Shown: piece after piece, positions 14,568 to 23,039 of the stretch
How positions within the stretch are numbered: position 1 is the stretch's first letter
Layout: every line of letters starts with the position of its first letter
Assembly (NCBI RefSeq): GCF_017948305.1
Contig: NZ_CP072842.1
Location: forward strand, 288,001 to 352,000
DNA length: 64,000 nt
From: Faecalibacter bovis
GTDB lineage: Bacteria; Bacteroidota; Bacteroidia; Flavobacteriales; Weeksellaceae
Direction of reading: 5' to 3'
Made by a program: the position numbers and the translations under genes
The notes under the pieces: model-generated
Seen by the model: only the letters and a program-made list of their open reading frames with translations
Database searches by the model: none
Told to the model about the DNA's origin: nothing

Positions 14568-16139
14568 TTAAAATCTGTTTTTCTTGTTTGCTTGTATTTC
14601 TTTTCTTGACTTTGTACGTGGTTTAAACTTTGCTACAAAAGAAGCCTTGTTTACTTCTGCCATACCTGATTGTAAAAAATCGGGACCATCATCATTTGCA
14701 GTACTTCCTTTTTCAAAGGCATACAATTGATCCTCCATGGTAGCAAAATCATTATTACCTTTAAATTCTTCATTGAAATAGACATTTAGACGTTCGAAGA
14801 ATCCAGCCATTGACTCAATACGATCATATTTGTTGATCTTAGATTTCTTATCAGCTACTACAGGAATATAGAATCCACGTTCTTCTCCAACTAGGTCAAA
14901 ATCATTCACAAATTCATCCATCGCAAACAAACCTTCAATCAAATATTTGATATTGTATTTGCCTAGATTATGTTTTTCGTATAAATCATACACCCATTCA
15001 GCAACTGCTTTACGTGTTGATTGTCTAAGAAAACAGAATATTAAATGATATTCCTTTCCAATACGACCAACTAATCCCATCCCTTTGTAATCTCCAGCAT
15101 CTTTGTAAGATAAATCTCCATAGAAACAAAGTGCATCATATTGATCAAATCGAAGCCTTTTCTTGTATTGGATATGTTCAGGCTTAAAGATTGTACCATC
15201 TTGTATATGTTTATGCATATACTCTCGCATAAAGGAACGATACGGTGTTGAATCATACTTTTCCTTCCAATATTCAGCTGATGTTTTTTCAGGCCAATTG
15301 GGTTCAAAAGTTACCAATGATTTTACTGCAGCTACTGAAATGACAAAATGTTTAATTTTACGGCCTGTTTCTTTAGCTCTTTCATTGATTCGGTTAAACT
15401 CTCCTTTAAGTTGATTAATGATGGTGTTTTTGTGGAAGTTGTTATTAGCTACAACGAAACGCTTACGTTTAGCACCTTCATCAAATGTTCCACGTAAATC
15501 CTCCCAAACCCATTCATAGGCACGCCTTGAAAGTTTTTCGTTATTACAAAGCTTTTTTGTATCAACATCATCCACCACAATATAATCAGGACGTTGAGCA
15601 CCTTCACGTAAACCACGCACTGACTGTCTAAAACCACGTGAAACAAATCGAACACCATCTACTGTACTAAAATCTCCTTCAGCCCAATCTCCGTATTTAA
15701 ATCGTTTGCCATAATCATTGATTAATCTTGAATTATGTTGTAATTGTGCCTGTATATCAGAAATCAGTTTTTTAGCTTTATCTACCGTTTCACCAATCAA
15801 TAACAAAAAGAATAGATCCTTTTTTACGAGATATAAATACAATGGAATACCCATATCTAAATGCACAGATTTAGCACCTGAACGATAGATTTCTCCTAAT
15901 AAATTACATTCAGGATTCTCAATAATTTTATTAGCCATTCGCTTATGGAACCAAGCGCATTTAGATTTGGCATACATTTGAAAGTAGTATTCGAACCAAT
16001 CGACATAGTCTCTTTCAAGCCCACGCATTCGCTTAATTTTCTCCTTTGGCGTTTCATTGATATTGATAGTAGCAGATTGCTCAATCTTACGACAATGCTC
16101 CTCGTATTGCTTTATTAGCTTTTCAAAACTCTTAGTCAT
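14568..16139 (-). CDS. large terminase subunit (Mu gp28-like), 523 aa
   Basis: DNA-packaging motor ATPase and nuclease. Features: an N-terminal adaptor region with RDYVDWFEYYFQMYAK, an ATPase half with FLLLIGETVDKAKKLI, VRFVSRGFRQSVRGLREGAQRP and Walker B IVVDDVD, and a C-terminal nuclease half with a first metal-binding Asp in FYGDLSYKDAGDYKG and a further acidic motif in DDGPDFLQSGM. The Walker A region is of the deviant terminase type (GAKSVHLD). It overlaps the small terminase gene by one base, normal for a terminase pair. Confidence 0.9.
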   Translation of the reverse strand: MTKSFEKLIKQYEEHCRKIEQSATININETPKEKIKRMRGLERDYVDWFEYYFQMYAKSKCAWFHKRMANKIIENPECNLLGEIYRSGAKSVHLDMGIPLYLYLVKKDLFFLLLIGETVDKAKKLISDIQAQLQHNSRLINDYGKRFKYGDWAEGDFSTVDGVRFVSRGFRQSVRGLREGAQRPDYIVVDDVDTKKLCNNEKLSRRAYEWVWEDLRGTFDEGAKRKRFVVANNNFHKNTIINQLKGEFNRINERAKETGRKIKHFVISVAAVKSLVTFEPNWPEKTSAEYWKEKYDSTPYRSFMREYMHKHIQDGTIFKPEHIQYKKRLRFDQYDALCFYGDLSYKDAGDYKGMGLVGRIGKEYHLIFCFLRQSTRKAVAEWVYDLYEKHNLGKYNIKYLIEGLFAMDEFVNDFDLVGEERGFYIPVVADKKSKINKYDRIESMAGFFERLNVYFNEEFKGNNDFATMEDQLYAFEKGSTANDDGPDFLQSGMAEVNKASFVAKFKPRTKSRKEIQANKKNRF

Positions 16140-16597
16140 TAGTCTTCCTGATTAATTCTGTATTGGATAAATCGCTTATGCCATTCTAAAAATGCAATTG
16201 CCATTTGTGGTTCCTGATCTGCCATCCAGTTATCAAATTCCTTGAATACCGAAAAGATGACTTGTACTGAAGTTCTATTGGATAAGGTTTCAATTACCTT
16301 ACTAACTTTTGCTAAAGCATCAGCATCAATAGTTGCACCTGATCCACTTGCAATGTTATTCAGCTCTTTCATTAAGACTTCTTTAATCTTATGAGGTGCT
16401 GCTAAATATTCATTTCTTTTATCATCCCAGGTTTTACCTGTACCATCTCCTTTACGCCATTTAGAAAGAGTTTGTTCAGAGATTCCAACTAAACTGGCAA
16501 TTTCTTTTGCATTTAGTCCATCTTCAACAAACATCTTCTCAGCTAATTCCTTCTTTGCTTTATTATTTCCTCCACCTCCTTTAGTTGCCTGTAACAT
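16139..16597 (-). CDS. small terminase subunit / gp27-like DNA-binding protein, 152 aa
   Basis: Contains a helix-turn-helix (LNAKEIASLVGISEQTLSKWRK, about residues 33-55), followed by helical oligomerisation segments, the architecture of small terminase subunits that recognise phage DNA ends. The N-terminus is Gly/Asn/Lys-rich (GGGGNNKAKK). Immediately upstream of, and overlapping, the large terminase. First gene of the minus-strand block, opposite the protease/scaffold gene across a 123-base spacer. Confidence 0.8.
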   Translation of the reverse strand: MLQATKGGGGNNKAKKELAEKMFVEDGLNAKEIASLVGISEQTLSKWRKGDGTGKTWDDKRNEYLAAPHKIKEVLMKELNNIASGSGATIDADALAKVSKVIETLSNRTSVQVIFSVFKEFDNWMADQEPQMAIAFLEWHKRFIQYRINQED

Positions 16598-16720
16598 TTT
16601 AGTTTTTATAGCAAAAATCCATTAATAACAATAAAGAAAATCAAAGAGTTGCAACCCTTACTAATTGTTTTTGAAACACTTAAAAAGAATTAAATATTTG
16701 CTACATCAAATTATTTACAC
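16598..16720. promoter_or_regulatory. divergent spacer between the two late blocks
   Basis: A 123-base AT-rich spacer that must carry the outward-facing late promoters or regulator sites for the head block (minus) and the capsid-tail block (plus). I see no TAnnTTTG match on either strand; AATATTTG at about 16693-16700 is one base off. That would fit late promoters that need a phage activator (as Mu C does), but this is inference. Confidence 0.5.
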
Positions 16721-17824
16721 GTGATTTTTACAGTAGAAGAAAATACAATTAAATGCATTGGGGTTATTTGGGATGGAGATGGTGTACGCTTTATTCAAGA
16801 ATTCCAGCGATTGGAAATGATGTATGAAAATATCATCATCAAGCTTCATACAGATGGAGGATCTGTATTTGATGGTAATTTGATTTTTAATGCAATTAAC
16901 AGTTCTAAAAAGGACGTTGAAATACATATCATTGGTATAGCTGCCTCGATGGGTGCAGTCATTAGTCAATCGACAAGTAAAGTTTATATGGTAGAAAATG
17001 GGTTCATGATGATTCATGCACCATCGGGCTATACTTATGGTACTGCTTCAGTATTTGAAAAATACGCAAGCCTATTACGTCAAATCGAAACAAATTTTAG
17101 TAACAAACTTCAAAAGATTACAGGGAAATCTAAGCAATATGTAGATAAATGGCTAGTTGGGGACAATTGGTTTTCAGCTGAACAAGCTCTAAAAGAGAAA
17201 CTTATTGCAGGTATTATCGAACCTGAAACTGAAGTTGAACGATTTGATCCTACACAAATGGAATCACAAAGCGAGGTCTTTGCAAAATTTGCAGCCTTGT
17301 ACATCCCTAATAATGTAAACAATAATTCTGAAATAGAAATGAAAAAACCAATTATTGAAGCCTTGGGTTTACAAGGCGTGAACGAGCAAAGTTCAGATAC
17401 TGCCGTAATTCAAGCAGTACAACAAAAACATGATGATGAAAAAGCACAGATTAAAGCTCAATTAGATGCTGAAAAGCAAAAGGTAGCTGATTTACAAGCC
17501 AAATTAGAAGAACAATCTAATGGAGCGGTTACTTCTTTGATTGCTGAAGCTGTAAAGGCTGGTAAAATCAAAAAAGAGGATGAAGCTACTTATGAAGCAA
17601 TTGGTAAAACATCAGGAATTGAAGCTTTACAAACTGTATTTGCAAATATGAATGTTCGTAAAACTATTGCTGGAACGATAAATCAAGCACCTGATGCAAG
17701 CGTAGATCGTGCAAATTGGGATTTTGATAAATGGCAAAAAGAAGATCCACGTGGACTAGAAGCATTATCAACATCTAATCCTGAACAATTCAAACAATTA
17801 TTCAACGCTAAATACAATAAATAA
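16721..17824 (+). CDS. ClpP-like head maturation protease fused to scaffold, 367 aa
   Basis: Residues 1 to about 180 are a ClpP/S14-type prohead protease: nucleophile S76 in GIAASMGAV and H99 in MMIHAPSG. Residues about 207-367 are a helical, coiled-coil scaffold region (KAQIKAQLDAEKQKVADLQA) ending in the tail DFDKWQKEDPRGLEALS. Equivalent to Mu gpI, in which the protease and scaffold share a frame. An in-frame ATG at 17339 (residue 207, MKKPIIEALG) could start a 161-aa separate scaffold. The annotated start is GTG 16721; no earlier ATG is available. The stop overlaps the capsid ATG by one base. Confidence 0.88.
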   Translation: MIFTVEENTIKCIGVIWDGDGVRFIQEFQRLEMMYENIIIKLHTDGGSVFDGNLIFNAINSSKKDVEIHIIGIAASMGAVISQSTSKVYMVENGFMMIHAPSGYTYGTASVFEKYASLLRQIETNFSNKLQKITGKSKQYVDKWLVGDNWFSAEQALKEKLIAGIIEPETEVERFDPTQMESQSEVFAKFAALYIPNNVNNNSEIEMKKPIIEALGLQGVNEQSSDTAVIQAVQQKHDDEKAQIKAQLDAEKQKVADLQAKLEEQSNGAVTSLIAEAVKAGKIKKEDEATYEAIGKTSGIEALQTVFANMNVRKTIAGTINQAPDASVDRANWDFDKWQKEDPRGLEALSTSNPEQFKQLFNAKYNK

Positions 17825-18732
17825 TGGCTGGAGTTTATAGAGAAATATGGACGGGCGAATTAGTAGAAGGTTTTAGACCTTTCATCGAAGCATCGTTTTT
17901 AAATACAATTCAAGATTATTCTGAATATGTATCATCTTCAAGAAATGGAGAAAATCAAGTAATTCACTTAGTAGATATTGGAGCTGATCCTGAAGTTCTT
18001 ATTAATAATACTTCTTATCCAATTGGGTACTCAGAACAAGTAGATGGTGATCTAGCGTTTAACTTGGATAAATACCAAACAAAAGCAACTAAAGTAACTG
18101 ATGACGAGTTATACGCAATTACTTATGATAAGATTGCTAAAGTAAACGATAAACATCGTAAAGCTATCTTAACTAAAAAGTTTGGAAAAGCTATTCATGC
18201 ATTAGCTCCAGCGTCTAATACTACTGATACACCTGTAATCGGTACTACAGGAGCAACAGAATCAGGTCAAAAAGTTGCGACTTTAAAGGATTTAATTTCT
18301 TTAGCAAAAGCAATGACTGATGCTGGTGTGCCAAATGATGGTAATCGTGTATTAGTATTAGATGATACTCATTTATTCGATTTACTTAAAGAAGATACAA
18401 ATCTTTACAAGAACTATGTAAATGTATCTACAGGTCAATTGTTGCCACTATTATATGGATTCAAAGTTTATACTTATGGTAATAATCCATTCTATGCAGG
18501 AACAACTAAAGCAAGTTATGGTGCAGTGTTTAATCCATCAACTCACAGTAAAGCTTCTGTAGCATTTTATGCTCCAGATATGTTCAGAGCTGAAGGTAAA
18601 ACTAAAATGTACTATGATGAACCTGATACGCAAACTCAGTCTTCAGCAGTTAATTTTAGACACTACTATTTAATTGCTCCTAAAAAAGCACGTGCTATGG
18701 CTGCATTAGTTACTTCTAAAGTAAGTGGATAA
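17824..18732 (+). CDS. major capsid protein, 302 aa
   Basis: A capsid-sized protein directly after protease/scaffold. Features include IWTGELVEGFRPFIEASFLNTI, VIHLVDIGADPEVLINN, KVTDDELYAITYDKIAKVNDKHRKAI, VLDDTHLFDLL and MFRAEGKTKMYYDEPDTQ. This layout (early extended arm, helix with paired Lys/Asp, late beta domain) agrees with HK97-fold capsids of Bacteroidota Mu-like phages. It starts in a TAATG overlap. Position and length make the assignment strong, though I rely on family likeness rather than a catalytic motif. Confidence 0.85.
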   Translation: MAGVYREIWTGELVEGFRPFIEASFLNTIQDYSEYVSSSRNGENQVIHLVDIGADPEVLINNTSYPIGYSEQVDGDLAFNLDKYQTKATKVTDDELYAITYDKIAKVNDKHRKAILTKKFGKAIHALAPASNTTDTPVIGTTGATESGQKVATLKDLISLAKAMTDAGVPNDGNRVLVLDDTHLFDLLKEDTNLYKNYVNVSTGQLLPLLYGFKVYTYGNNPFYAGTTKASYGAVFNPSTHSKASVAFYAPDMFRAEGKTKMYYDEPDTQTQSSAVNFRHYYLIAPKKARAMAALVTSKVSG

Positions 18733-18733
18733 T

Positions 18734-19168
18734 ATGAAAGATCAAGCACAAAAAATATTTAGTCATAGCTCTTATAAAGAGCTATGGGCTAATCCTTCAG
18801 GAGAATTCTTTAGTTCTGAGAACTTAGCAAAATTGAGTTTAAAGGCTGATGAGAAATTAGTGCATTTCAAAAGAGATGAAATAGCTGAAGAATCAATTTT
18901 GAATTATAATGCTTCTATTGCAATTGCTGGCATTGATCTAATCTCAGATGCTTTAGAATTAAATTCTTTATTAGAACAAGAGAAAGAAGGGAAAAAGCGA
19001 AAAACTGTTATTGAGGCTTTAGAAAAACGTATTTCTGAGTTAAATGCTCCGAAAATTAATCCAGTTCAAAAGGATGATAGTTCATTTGAAGGAATTCAAA
19101 CGGATATAAATCCTGATGAAGAAAAAACAGAAAATCAATACAATCCTGAATTAGATGAGCAATCTTAA
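18734..19168 (+). CDS. phage head/tail-joining region protein, 144 aa
   Basis: A helical acidic protein with ILNYNASIAIAGIDLISDALELNSLLEQEKE in the middle and a disordered, Asp/Glu/Asn-rich C-terminus (DDSSFEGIQTDINPDEEKTE). No family recognised. Located between capsid and sheath, where Mu-like phages place small head-completion proteins. ATG 18734 is chosen over an in-frame GTG at 18725 because GTG would overlap the capsid stop and add nothing conserved. The 3' end overlaps the sheath gene by 14 bases. Confidence 0.65.
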   Translation: MKDQAQKIFSHSSYKELWANPSGEFFSSENLAKLSLKADEKLVHFKRDEIAEESILNYNASIAIAGIDLISDALELNSLLEQEKEGKKRKTVIEALEKRISELNAPKINPVQKDDSSFEGIQTDINPDEEKTENQYNPELDEQS

Positions 19169-20390
19169 TGGTGTTACAACGAGAAAAGGCAAGATTGGAG
19201 CAAATCGTTCCAATAACAAACGAGCGGTTTCAGCTTTAGTTATTGGTTCTGCAGTATTAGCAGGATTGGCATTTAATACGCCTGTAACTATTTATAATAC
19301 GGATGATCTTGAACAATACGGTTTAGATGCTGCATTTGATGCAACAAACAATGTAAATGTATATCGACATATTTCTGAATTCTACAGATTAGCTGGTCAA
19401 GGAACTGAATTACATTTAATGTTAGCTCCACAAGCTTCAACACTTACAACGTTAGTGCAGAGTGAGCACGTGAAGACTTTACTTGCAACGGCTGATTATG
19501 AAGTTCGACAAATTGCATTTGCAGTTAATCCATCTGAAGCGCCAACCGTTGTTGATGGTTTGCCTACAGACTTAAATACAGCAATTCCTTTGGCTCAAGG
19601 TTTAGCAGATTGGGCTTATGAGCAAAATATGCCATGTCATATTTTCTTAGAAGGTTACGGTTTGGCTGGAGCTTCTAATATCGTTGAGGATCTAAGAGAT
19701 ATTGAAAATGTAGAAGCTACAAAAGTTTCAGTTTTCATCGGTCAAGATTGGAAATATGCAGAAACAAAAACAGATTTAGCACAAAAATTTGCTGATGTAG
19801 GTACTGTCTTAGGTGTTTGTTCAGCTGCTTCAATTTCTCAAAACATAGGAGATAATGAGTCGTTCGACTTATTAAATGCGGGTCTTGACGCTTGGATGAT
19901 TCCTGGTTTATCTAACCATAAAAAGACAATGGAGGTTTATTCTCAATTGCAAACATTTGAGGATAAAGGTTACATTTTCGGTTTAAGTTATCCAGGACTA
20001 GCAGGTATCAGAATTAACAACGATCATGTTTGTGCGCCTGTTATCGTAGATCAGGAAGGAAATATGAACGAGCATACAATTGCCTATAGCCGTGTAATGG
20101 ATGACGCTGTAAGACAGTTGAGAACGGTTTATTTGCCAAAAATTAAGAAAACATATCCAGTGGATGAAAATGGAAAATTATCTCCAGCTGTTCGTGTTTC
20201 TTTAGAAGAAATTGGTAATAATGTCTTTTTAGACATGGCTAAGAATAGCGAAATATCTGCAGGTAAAGTAACGATTGATCCTGATAGTGATTTACTTGTA
20301 AAAAAGGAGTTAGTTATTTATTACGTTGTTCAACCGCTTGGTACAGTTTCAGAAATTACAGGAACTATTAATCTTAAAACTCAAGTATAA
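19155..20390 (+). CDS. contractile tail sheath protein (DUF2586-like), 411 aa
   Basis: Matches the DUF2586 sheath family of Bacteroidota phages: SALVIGSAVLAGLAFNTPVTIYNTDDLEQYGLDAAFD, then VYRHISEFYRLAGQGTELHLMLAP, a DWAYEQNMPCHIFLEGYGL segment, and the C-terminal AYSRVMDDAVRQLRTVYLPKIKKTYPVD region with the terminal strands needed for the sheath mesh. It defines the phage as a contractile (myovirus-like) type. The stop overlaps the tail tube ATG by one base. Confidence 0.88.
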   Translation: MSNLNGVTTRKGKIGANRSNNKRAVSALVIGSAVLAGLAFNTPVTIYNTDDLEQYGLDAAFDATNNVNVYRHISEFYRLAGQGTELHLMLAPQASTLTTLVQSEHVKTLLATADYEVRQIAFAVNPSEAPTVVDGLPTDLNTAIPLAQGLADWAYEQNMPCHIFLEGYGLAGASNIVEDLRDIENVEATKVSVFIGQDWKYAETKTDLAQKFADVGTVLGVCSAASISQNIGDNESFDLLNAGLDAWMIPGLSNHKKTMEVYSQLQTFEDKGYIFGLSYPGLAGIRINNDHVCAPVIVDQEGNMNEHTIAYSRVMDDAVRQLRTVYLPKIKKTYPVDENGKLSPAVRVSLEEIGNNVFLDMAKNSEISAGKVTIDPDSDLLVKKELVIYYVVQPLGTVSEITGTINLKTQV

Positions 20391-20803
20391 TGGCTGATAT
20401 CGTAAGAAATGGAAAAGCGTATGATTCTGCAGATGTAAAAGTTTACATCAATGGAATTAACATTCCTGTAGTTAAAGTGACTTATGGAAATGAGCAAGAA
20501 CATCAATTGAATTATACACTTGGAGAAAATCCAACATCTTGGTCTAAGGGTAAAAAGACGCCTTCATGTACAATAGATCTAATGATGGCTGATGTCGTAC
20601 CATTAGAAAAAGCAGCTGGAGGAGATTTACTAAAAGTTAAACCTTTTAATGTAACAGTAGAATTTGTAAATGAAGACAACGAAATTGTAGTCGATTCTAT
20701 TTATGCAAAATTCAAATCTCAAGGTCGAGATGTTACAGGTGAAATGGGATTACAAATGTCCTATGAGCTATTTGCTTTAAAAGTAGATTTTAACGTCGTA
20801 TAA
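20390..20803 (+). CDS. tail tube protein, 137 aa
   Basis: A beta-rich protein, the expected length of a tail tube subunit, immediately after the sheath. Segments SADVKVYINGINIPVVKVTYG, the charged loop around SKGKKTPSCTIDLMMAD, and FNVTVEFVNEDNEIVVDSI fit the tube beta-barrel. It is translationally coupled to the sheath and followed by a strong terminator, consistent with both being made in large amounts. Confidence 0.82.
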   Translation: MADIVRNGKAYDSADVKVYINGINIPVVKVTYGNEQEHQLNYTLGENPTSWSKGKKTPSCTIDLMMADVVPLEKAAGGDLLKVKPFNVTVEFVNEDNEIVVDSIYAKFKSQGRDVTGEMGLQMSYELFALKVDFNVV

Positions 20804-20830
20804 AAATCCTCTTAATTAATACATTATCTA

Positions 20831-20858
20831 AAAGTCCTTTCAAGGAAGGACTTTTTTT
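20831..20858 (+). terminator. intrinsic terminator after tail tube gene
   Basis: AAAGTCCTT at 20831-20839 pairs with AAGGACTTT at 20846-20854 (nine bp, loop TCAAGG), followed by a T run to 20858. It would reduce expression of the chaperone and baseplate genes relative to capsid, sheath and tube. The following leader contains GTTTAAAAC. Confidence 0.8.
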
Positions 20859-20894
20859 AAAACAAGTTTAAAACATATCTAATTTCATTTTAAA

Positions 20895-21218
20895 ATGAAC
20901 GAAAATAAATTCAAATTATCTGCTGAAGAAATCGAAAAACACGGTGGAGAAACCAATCTTAGAGTAATTGAATTACCTAAAGATGATAACAATACTGAAT
21001 TTTTAGAAGTAACAGTAAAAATTCCTTCAAGACAAGTTATCGGTCAATACATGAAATTCCAAAATGTGAATCCTCTTAAAGCTCAAGAAATCTTAGTTAA
21101 AGGGTGTGTATTGACAAATAAAGATACTGTATTAGCTGATGATGCATTATTCTTTACAACTGTAAGTTCTTTAGCTGAATTAATTCCGATTAGAGAAGGA
21201 CGCTTAAAAAAGTTCTAG
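20895..21218 (+). CDS. tail assembly chaperone, 107 aa (frame-0 product)
   Basis: A small acidic/basic protein between tail tube and baseplate genes, the position of the gpG-type tail assembly chaperone. The last codons before the stop carry the heptamer A-AAA-AAG (21206-21212), and the -1 frame is open from there for 63 codons to 21403. Ribosomes slipping there would make a 169-residue gpGT-like fusion. Such frameshifted chaperones escort the tape measure protein during tail assembly in most long-tailed phages. Here the tape measure gene does not follow but lies 10 kb upstream on the other strand. Confidence 0.8.
   Translation: MNENKFKLSAEEIEKHGGETNLRVIELPKDDNNTEFLEVTVKIPSRQVIGQYMKFQNVNPLKAQEILVKGCVLTNKDTVLADDALFFTTVSSLAELIPIREGRLKKF
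21206..21212 (+). promoter_or_regulatory. -1 frameshift slippery heptamer A-AAA-AAG
   Basis: In frame 0 the codons are TTA AAA AAG TTC TAG, so the heptamer occupies exactly the P and A sites two codons before the stop. A-AAA-AAG is the slip site of E. coli dnaX, among the most efficient in bacteria. I see only a weak possible stem downstream (TCCT with AGGA between about 21225 and 21244). Confidence 0.7.
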
Positions 21219-21403
21219 ACGATTGTCCTGGATTGATTGAAGGAAACGACAAAGACAAAATTTTTAAATACGACGCTTTAATAAGTTATGCATTACATAT
21301 TCCATTTCCTGAAGAATTAGACGATGAAACATGGGCTATGAAATTAGCTCAAGTTGAATGGTTAATTGAACAAGGAATATTGGCTCCTAAAAAAATTGAA
21401 TAA
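21212..21403 (+). CDS. -1 frame extension of the tail assembly chaperone (T part), 63 aa
   Basis: Reading in the -1 frame from G21212 gives VLDDCPGLIEGNDKDKIFKY onward and ends IEQGILAPKKIE, with a stop that overlaps the next ATG (TAATG at 21401-21405). The frame has no good start codon of its own before about codon 45 and the conserved-looking sequence DALISYALHIPFPEELDDETW, so it makes sense only as an extension of 20895-21212. Without the frameshift, 21219-21402 would be an unexplained 184-base gap in a packed operon. Confidence 0.72.
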   Translation, partial: VLDDCPGLIEGNDKDKIFKYDALISYALHIPFPEELDDETWAMKLAQVEWLIEQGILAPKKIE

Positions 21404-22047
21404 TGAATGTAATAAACCTAGCAGAAAGATATGCAGCTGCATTTGGAATGTTAGCTGTAGGCAAAGTAGCCCAGCAATTATTTGTCGAGAAAATAAACGA
21501 TAAGGATTATAATTTAGAATTATATCCACAACAAGCTGCTAATATTGAGTATGTAAAGTTTAGTATTCCTGATCAAGAACCTTTGGAGTTTTCTGAAGTA
21601 ATGAACCTAGAAAATTCAAATGTCTTTGCTCCACCGCTTTTAATCTCATTTTCGCAAGCAAAATCCTTAATCAAAACAGAAGTAAACGATGATGATCCAA
21701 TCGTAATTGAACGTTGGGGAATGCAACCTTGGGAAATTAAGATAAACGGAATTTTAATCGATTTAGACAATCGTATTTATCCATCAGATGAAATTAGAAA
21801 ACTTAATCAAGTATGGAAACATAAAGGAGTTGTTGAGGTTGTAGGTAGGCAATTTGAAGAAAAGGATATTGATGCAATTGTTTTTGAAAGTATTGATTTT
21901 ACACCTATTGAGGGCTTTCAAGATACTATCCAATTTACAATTTCAGCTTTTTCTATTAAGTCAGTAAACTTTACGCTTCTTAAGCCTAATAGTGGTACGA
22001 TAACAACTGGAAACTTAGAATTAGAAGATGAATTACCTGTATCATAA
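21403..22047 (+). CDS. tail/baseplate protein, DUF6046-like, 214 aa
   Basis: A beta-rich protein with the segments VIERWGMQPWEIKINGILIDLDNRIYPSDEIRKL and FTPIEGFQDTIQFTISAFSIKS, which resemble a tail protein family (DUF6046) from Bacteroidota Mu-like phages; the fold is probably related to proteins that sit at the tube-baseplate junction. It starts in a TAATG overlap with the chaperone extension and overlaps the hub gene by 20 bases. Assignment is moderate. Confidence 0.6.
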   Translation: MNVINLAERYAAAFGMLAVGKVAQQLFVEKINDKDYNLELYPQQAANIEYVKFSIPDQEPLEFSEVMNLENSNVFAPPLLISFSQAKSLIKTEVNDDDPIVIERWGMQPWEIKINGILIDLDNRIYPSDEIRKLNQVWKHKGVVEVVGRQFEEKDIDAIVFESIDFTPIEGFQDTIQFTISAFSIKSVNFTLLKPNSGTITTGNLELEDELPVS

Positions 22048-23038
22048 CATTGATTTAAAAATCAGTATTGGTAAACAAGTTCGCTTTAATGTATGCGAAT
22101 CAATACAAATCAAAAAGAGTGTTGAAACGCTAACAAATACAGCAACTATAGTATTGCCAAGAGAATTTAGAAACGCAGTTAGTCCTTCAGGTAAAAATAT
22201 CGAATTAGCAGGAAAAAGTATTCTTGACTTTATCACAAAGGGAGATCCTATAAAGATTGCATTTGGTTATGATCAGGATTTAGAAGTTGAGTTCATTGGT
22301 TATGTAACCAATATCGGAGCTGAAGCACCATTGCAGATTGAATGCGAGGATGAAATGTACAAGCTAAAGAAAGCAGATAAAGTAACCAAAACTATTTCTT
22401 CAGGAAAGTTAGAAGATATTTTAAAGGCAGTAATTCCTGAACAATATGAGATTATTTGTAACGAATCTTATCATATCGGTAAATGGATTATTCAGAAAGC
22501 AACACCTTATGAGGTACTTGCTGAATTACAGGAAAAAGTCGGTTTACGATTCTATTTTATGGATGCTAAAACGCTTTATGTAGGAATGATGACAGACTTT
22601 AAACCTGATGCTGTACATGAGTTTAATTTTTCTAAAAATGTTCGTCGAGGTTCTGATTTAAAATTTGTGATTAACGATGAAACGCCAAAACAAATCATTG
22701 TTGAATCGATGCAAAAGAATGGTCAAAAACTAACCTACACAACTGGAGATCCAAATGGTGAATCAAAAACAAAGGTGGTTTTTCCAAACTTAACTCAAGC
22801 TGATTTAAAAAAATGGGGAGACGCTTTTCTGAAGCAGGAAAAAATAGGAGGTTTAAAAGGCACTTTGGATAGTTGGTGTTTACCAAGAACTAATCCTGGA
22901 GATTCAGCACAAATTACACGACCTATTTACAATGATAAGCATCAAGATGGAACATATTTTATAAAAGCTGTTACCATTGATATTAATAAGGATGTAGGTA
23001 TTAAAAGAGCGAATGAGCTTAGTCATAAATTGATTTAA
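22028..23038 (+). CDS. baseplate hub / late control gene D-like protein, 336 aa
   Basis: Equivalent of Mu gp44 (gpP)/T4 gp27-type hub. It has an N-terminal beta domain with EFIGYVTNIGAEAPLQIECEDEMYKLKKA, a middle domain (EVLAELQEKVGLRFYF, typical of the hub helix), and a C-terminal beta region with DSWCLPRTNPGDSAQI and GTYFIKAVTIDINKDVGIKRANELSHKL. The hub holds the spike at the tail tip. Coupled to the previous and next genes. Confidence 0.82.
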   Translation: MNYLYHNIDLKISIGKQVRFNVCESIQIKKSVETLTNTATIVLPREFRNAVSPSGKNIELAGKSILDFITKGDPIKIAFGYDQDLEVEFIGYVTNIGAEAPLQIECEDEMYKLKKADKVTKTISSGKLEDILKAVIPEQYEIICNESYHIGKWIIQKATPYEVLAELQEKVGLRFYFMDAKTLYVGMMTDFKPDAVHEFNFSKNVRRGSDLKFVINDETPKQIIVESMQKNGQKLTYTTGDPNGESKTKVVFPNLTQADLKKWGDAFLKQEKIGGLKGTLDSWCLPRTNPGDSAQITRPIYNDKHQDGTYFIKAVTIDINKDVGIKRANELSHKLI

Positions 23039-23039
23039 A

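Noticed and set aside
16598-16720. Origin of replication or att site in the divergent spacer
   Set aside because: No iterons, DnaA-box clusters or direct repeats are visible. Mu-like phages replicate by transposition and need no internal origin.
21219-21402. A separate short gene after the chaperone
   Set aside because: It has no credible start codon near its beginning. It is better explained as the -1 extension of the chaperone.
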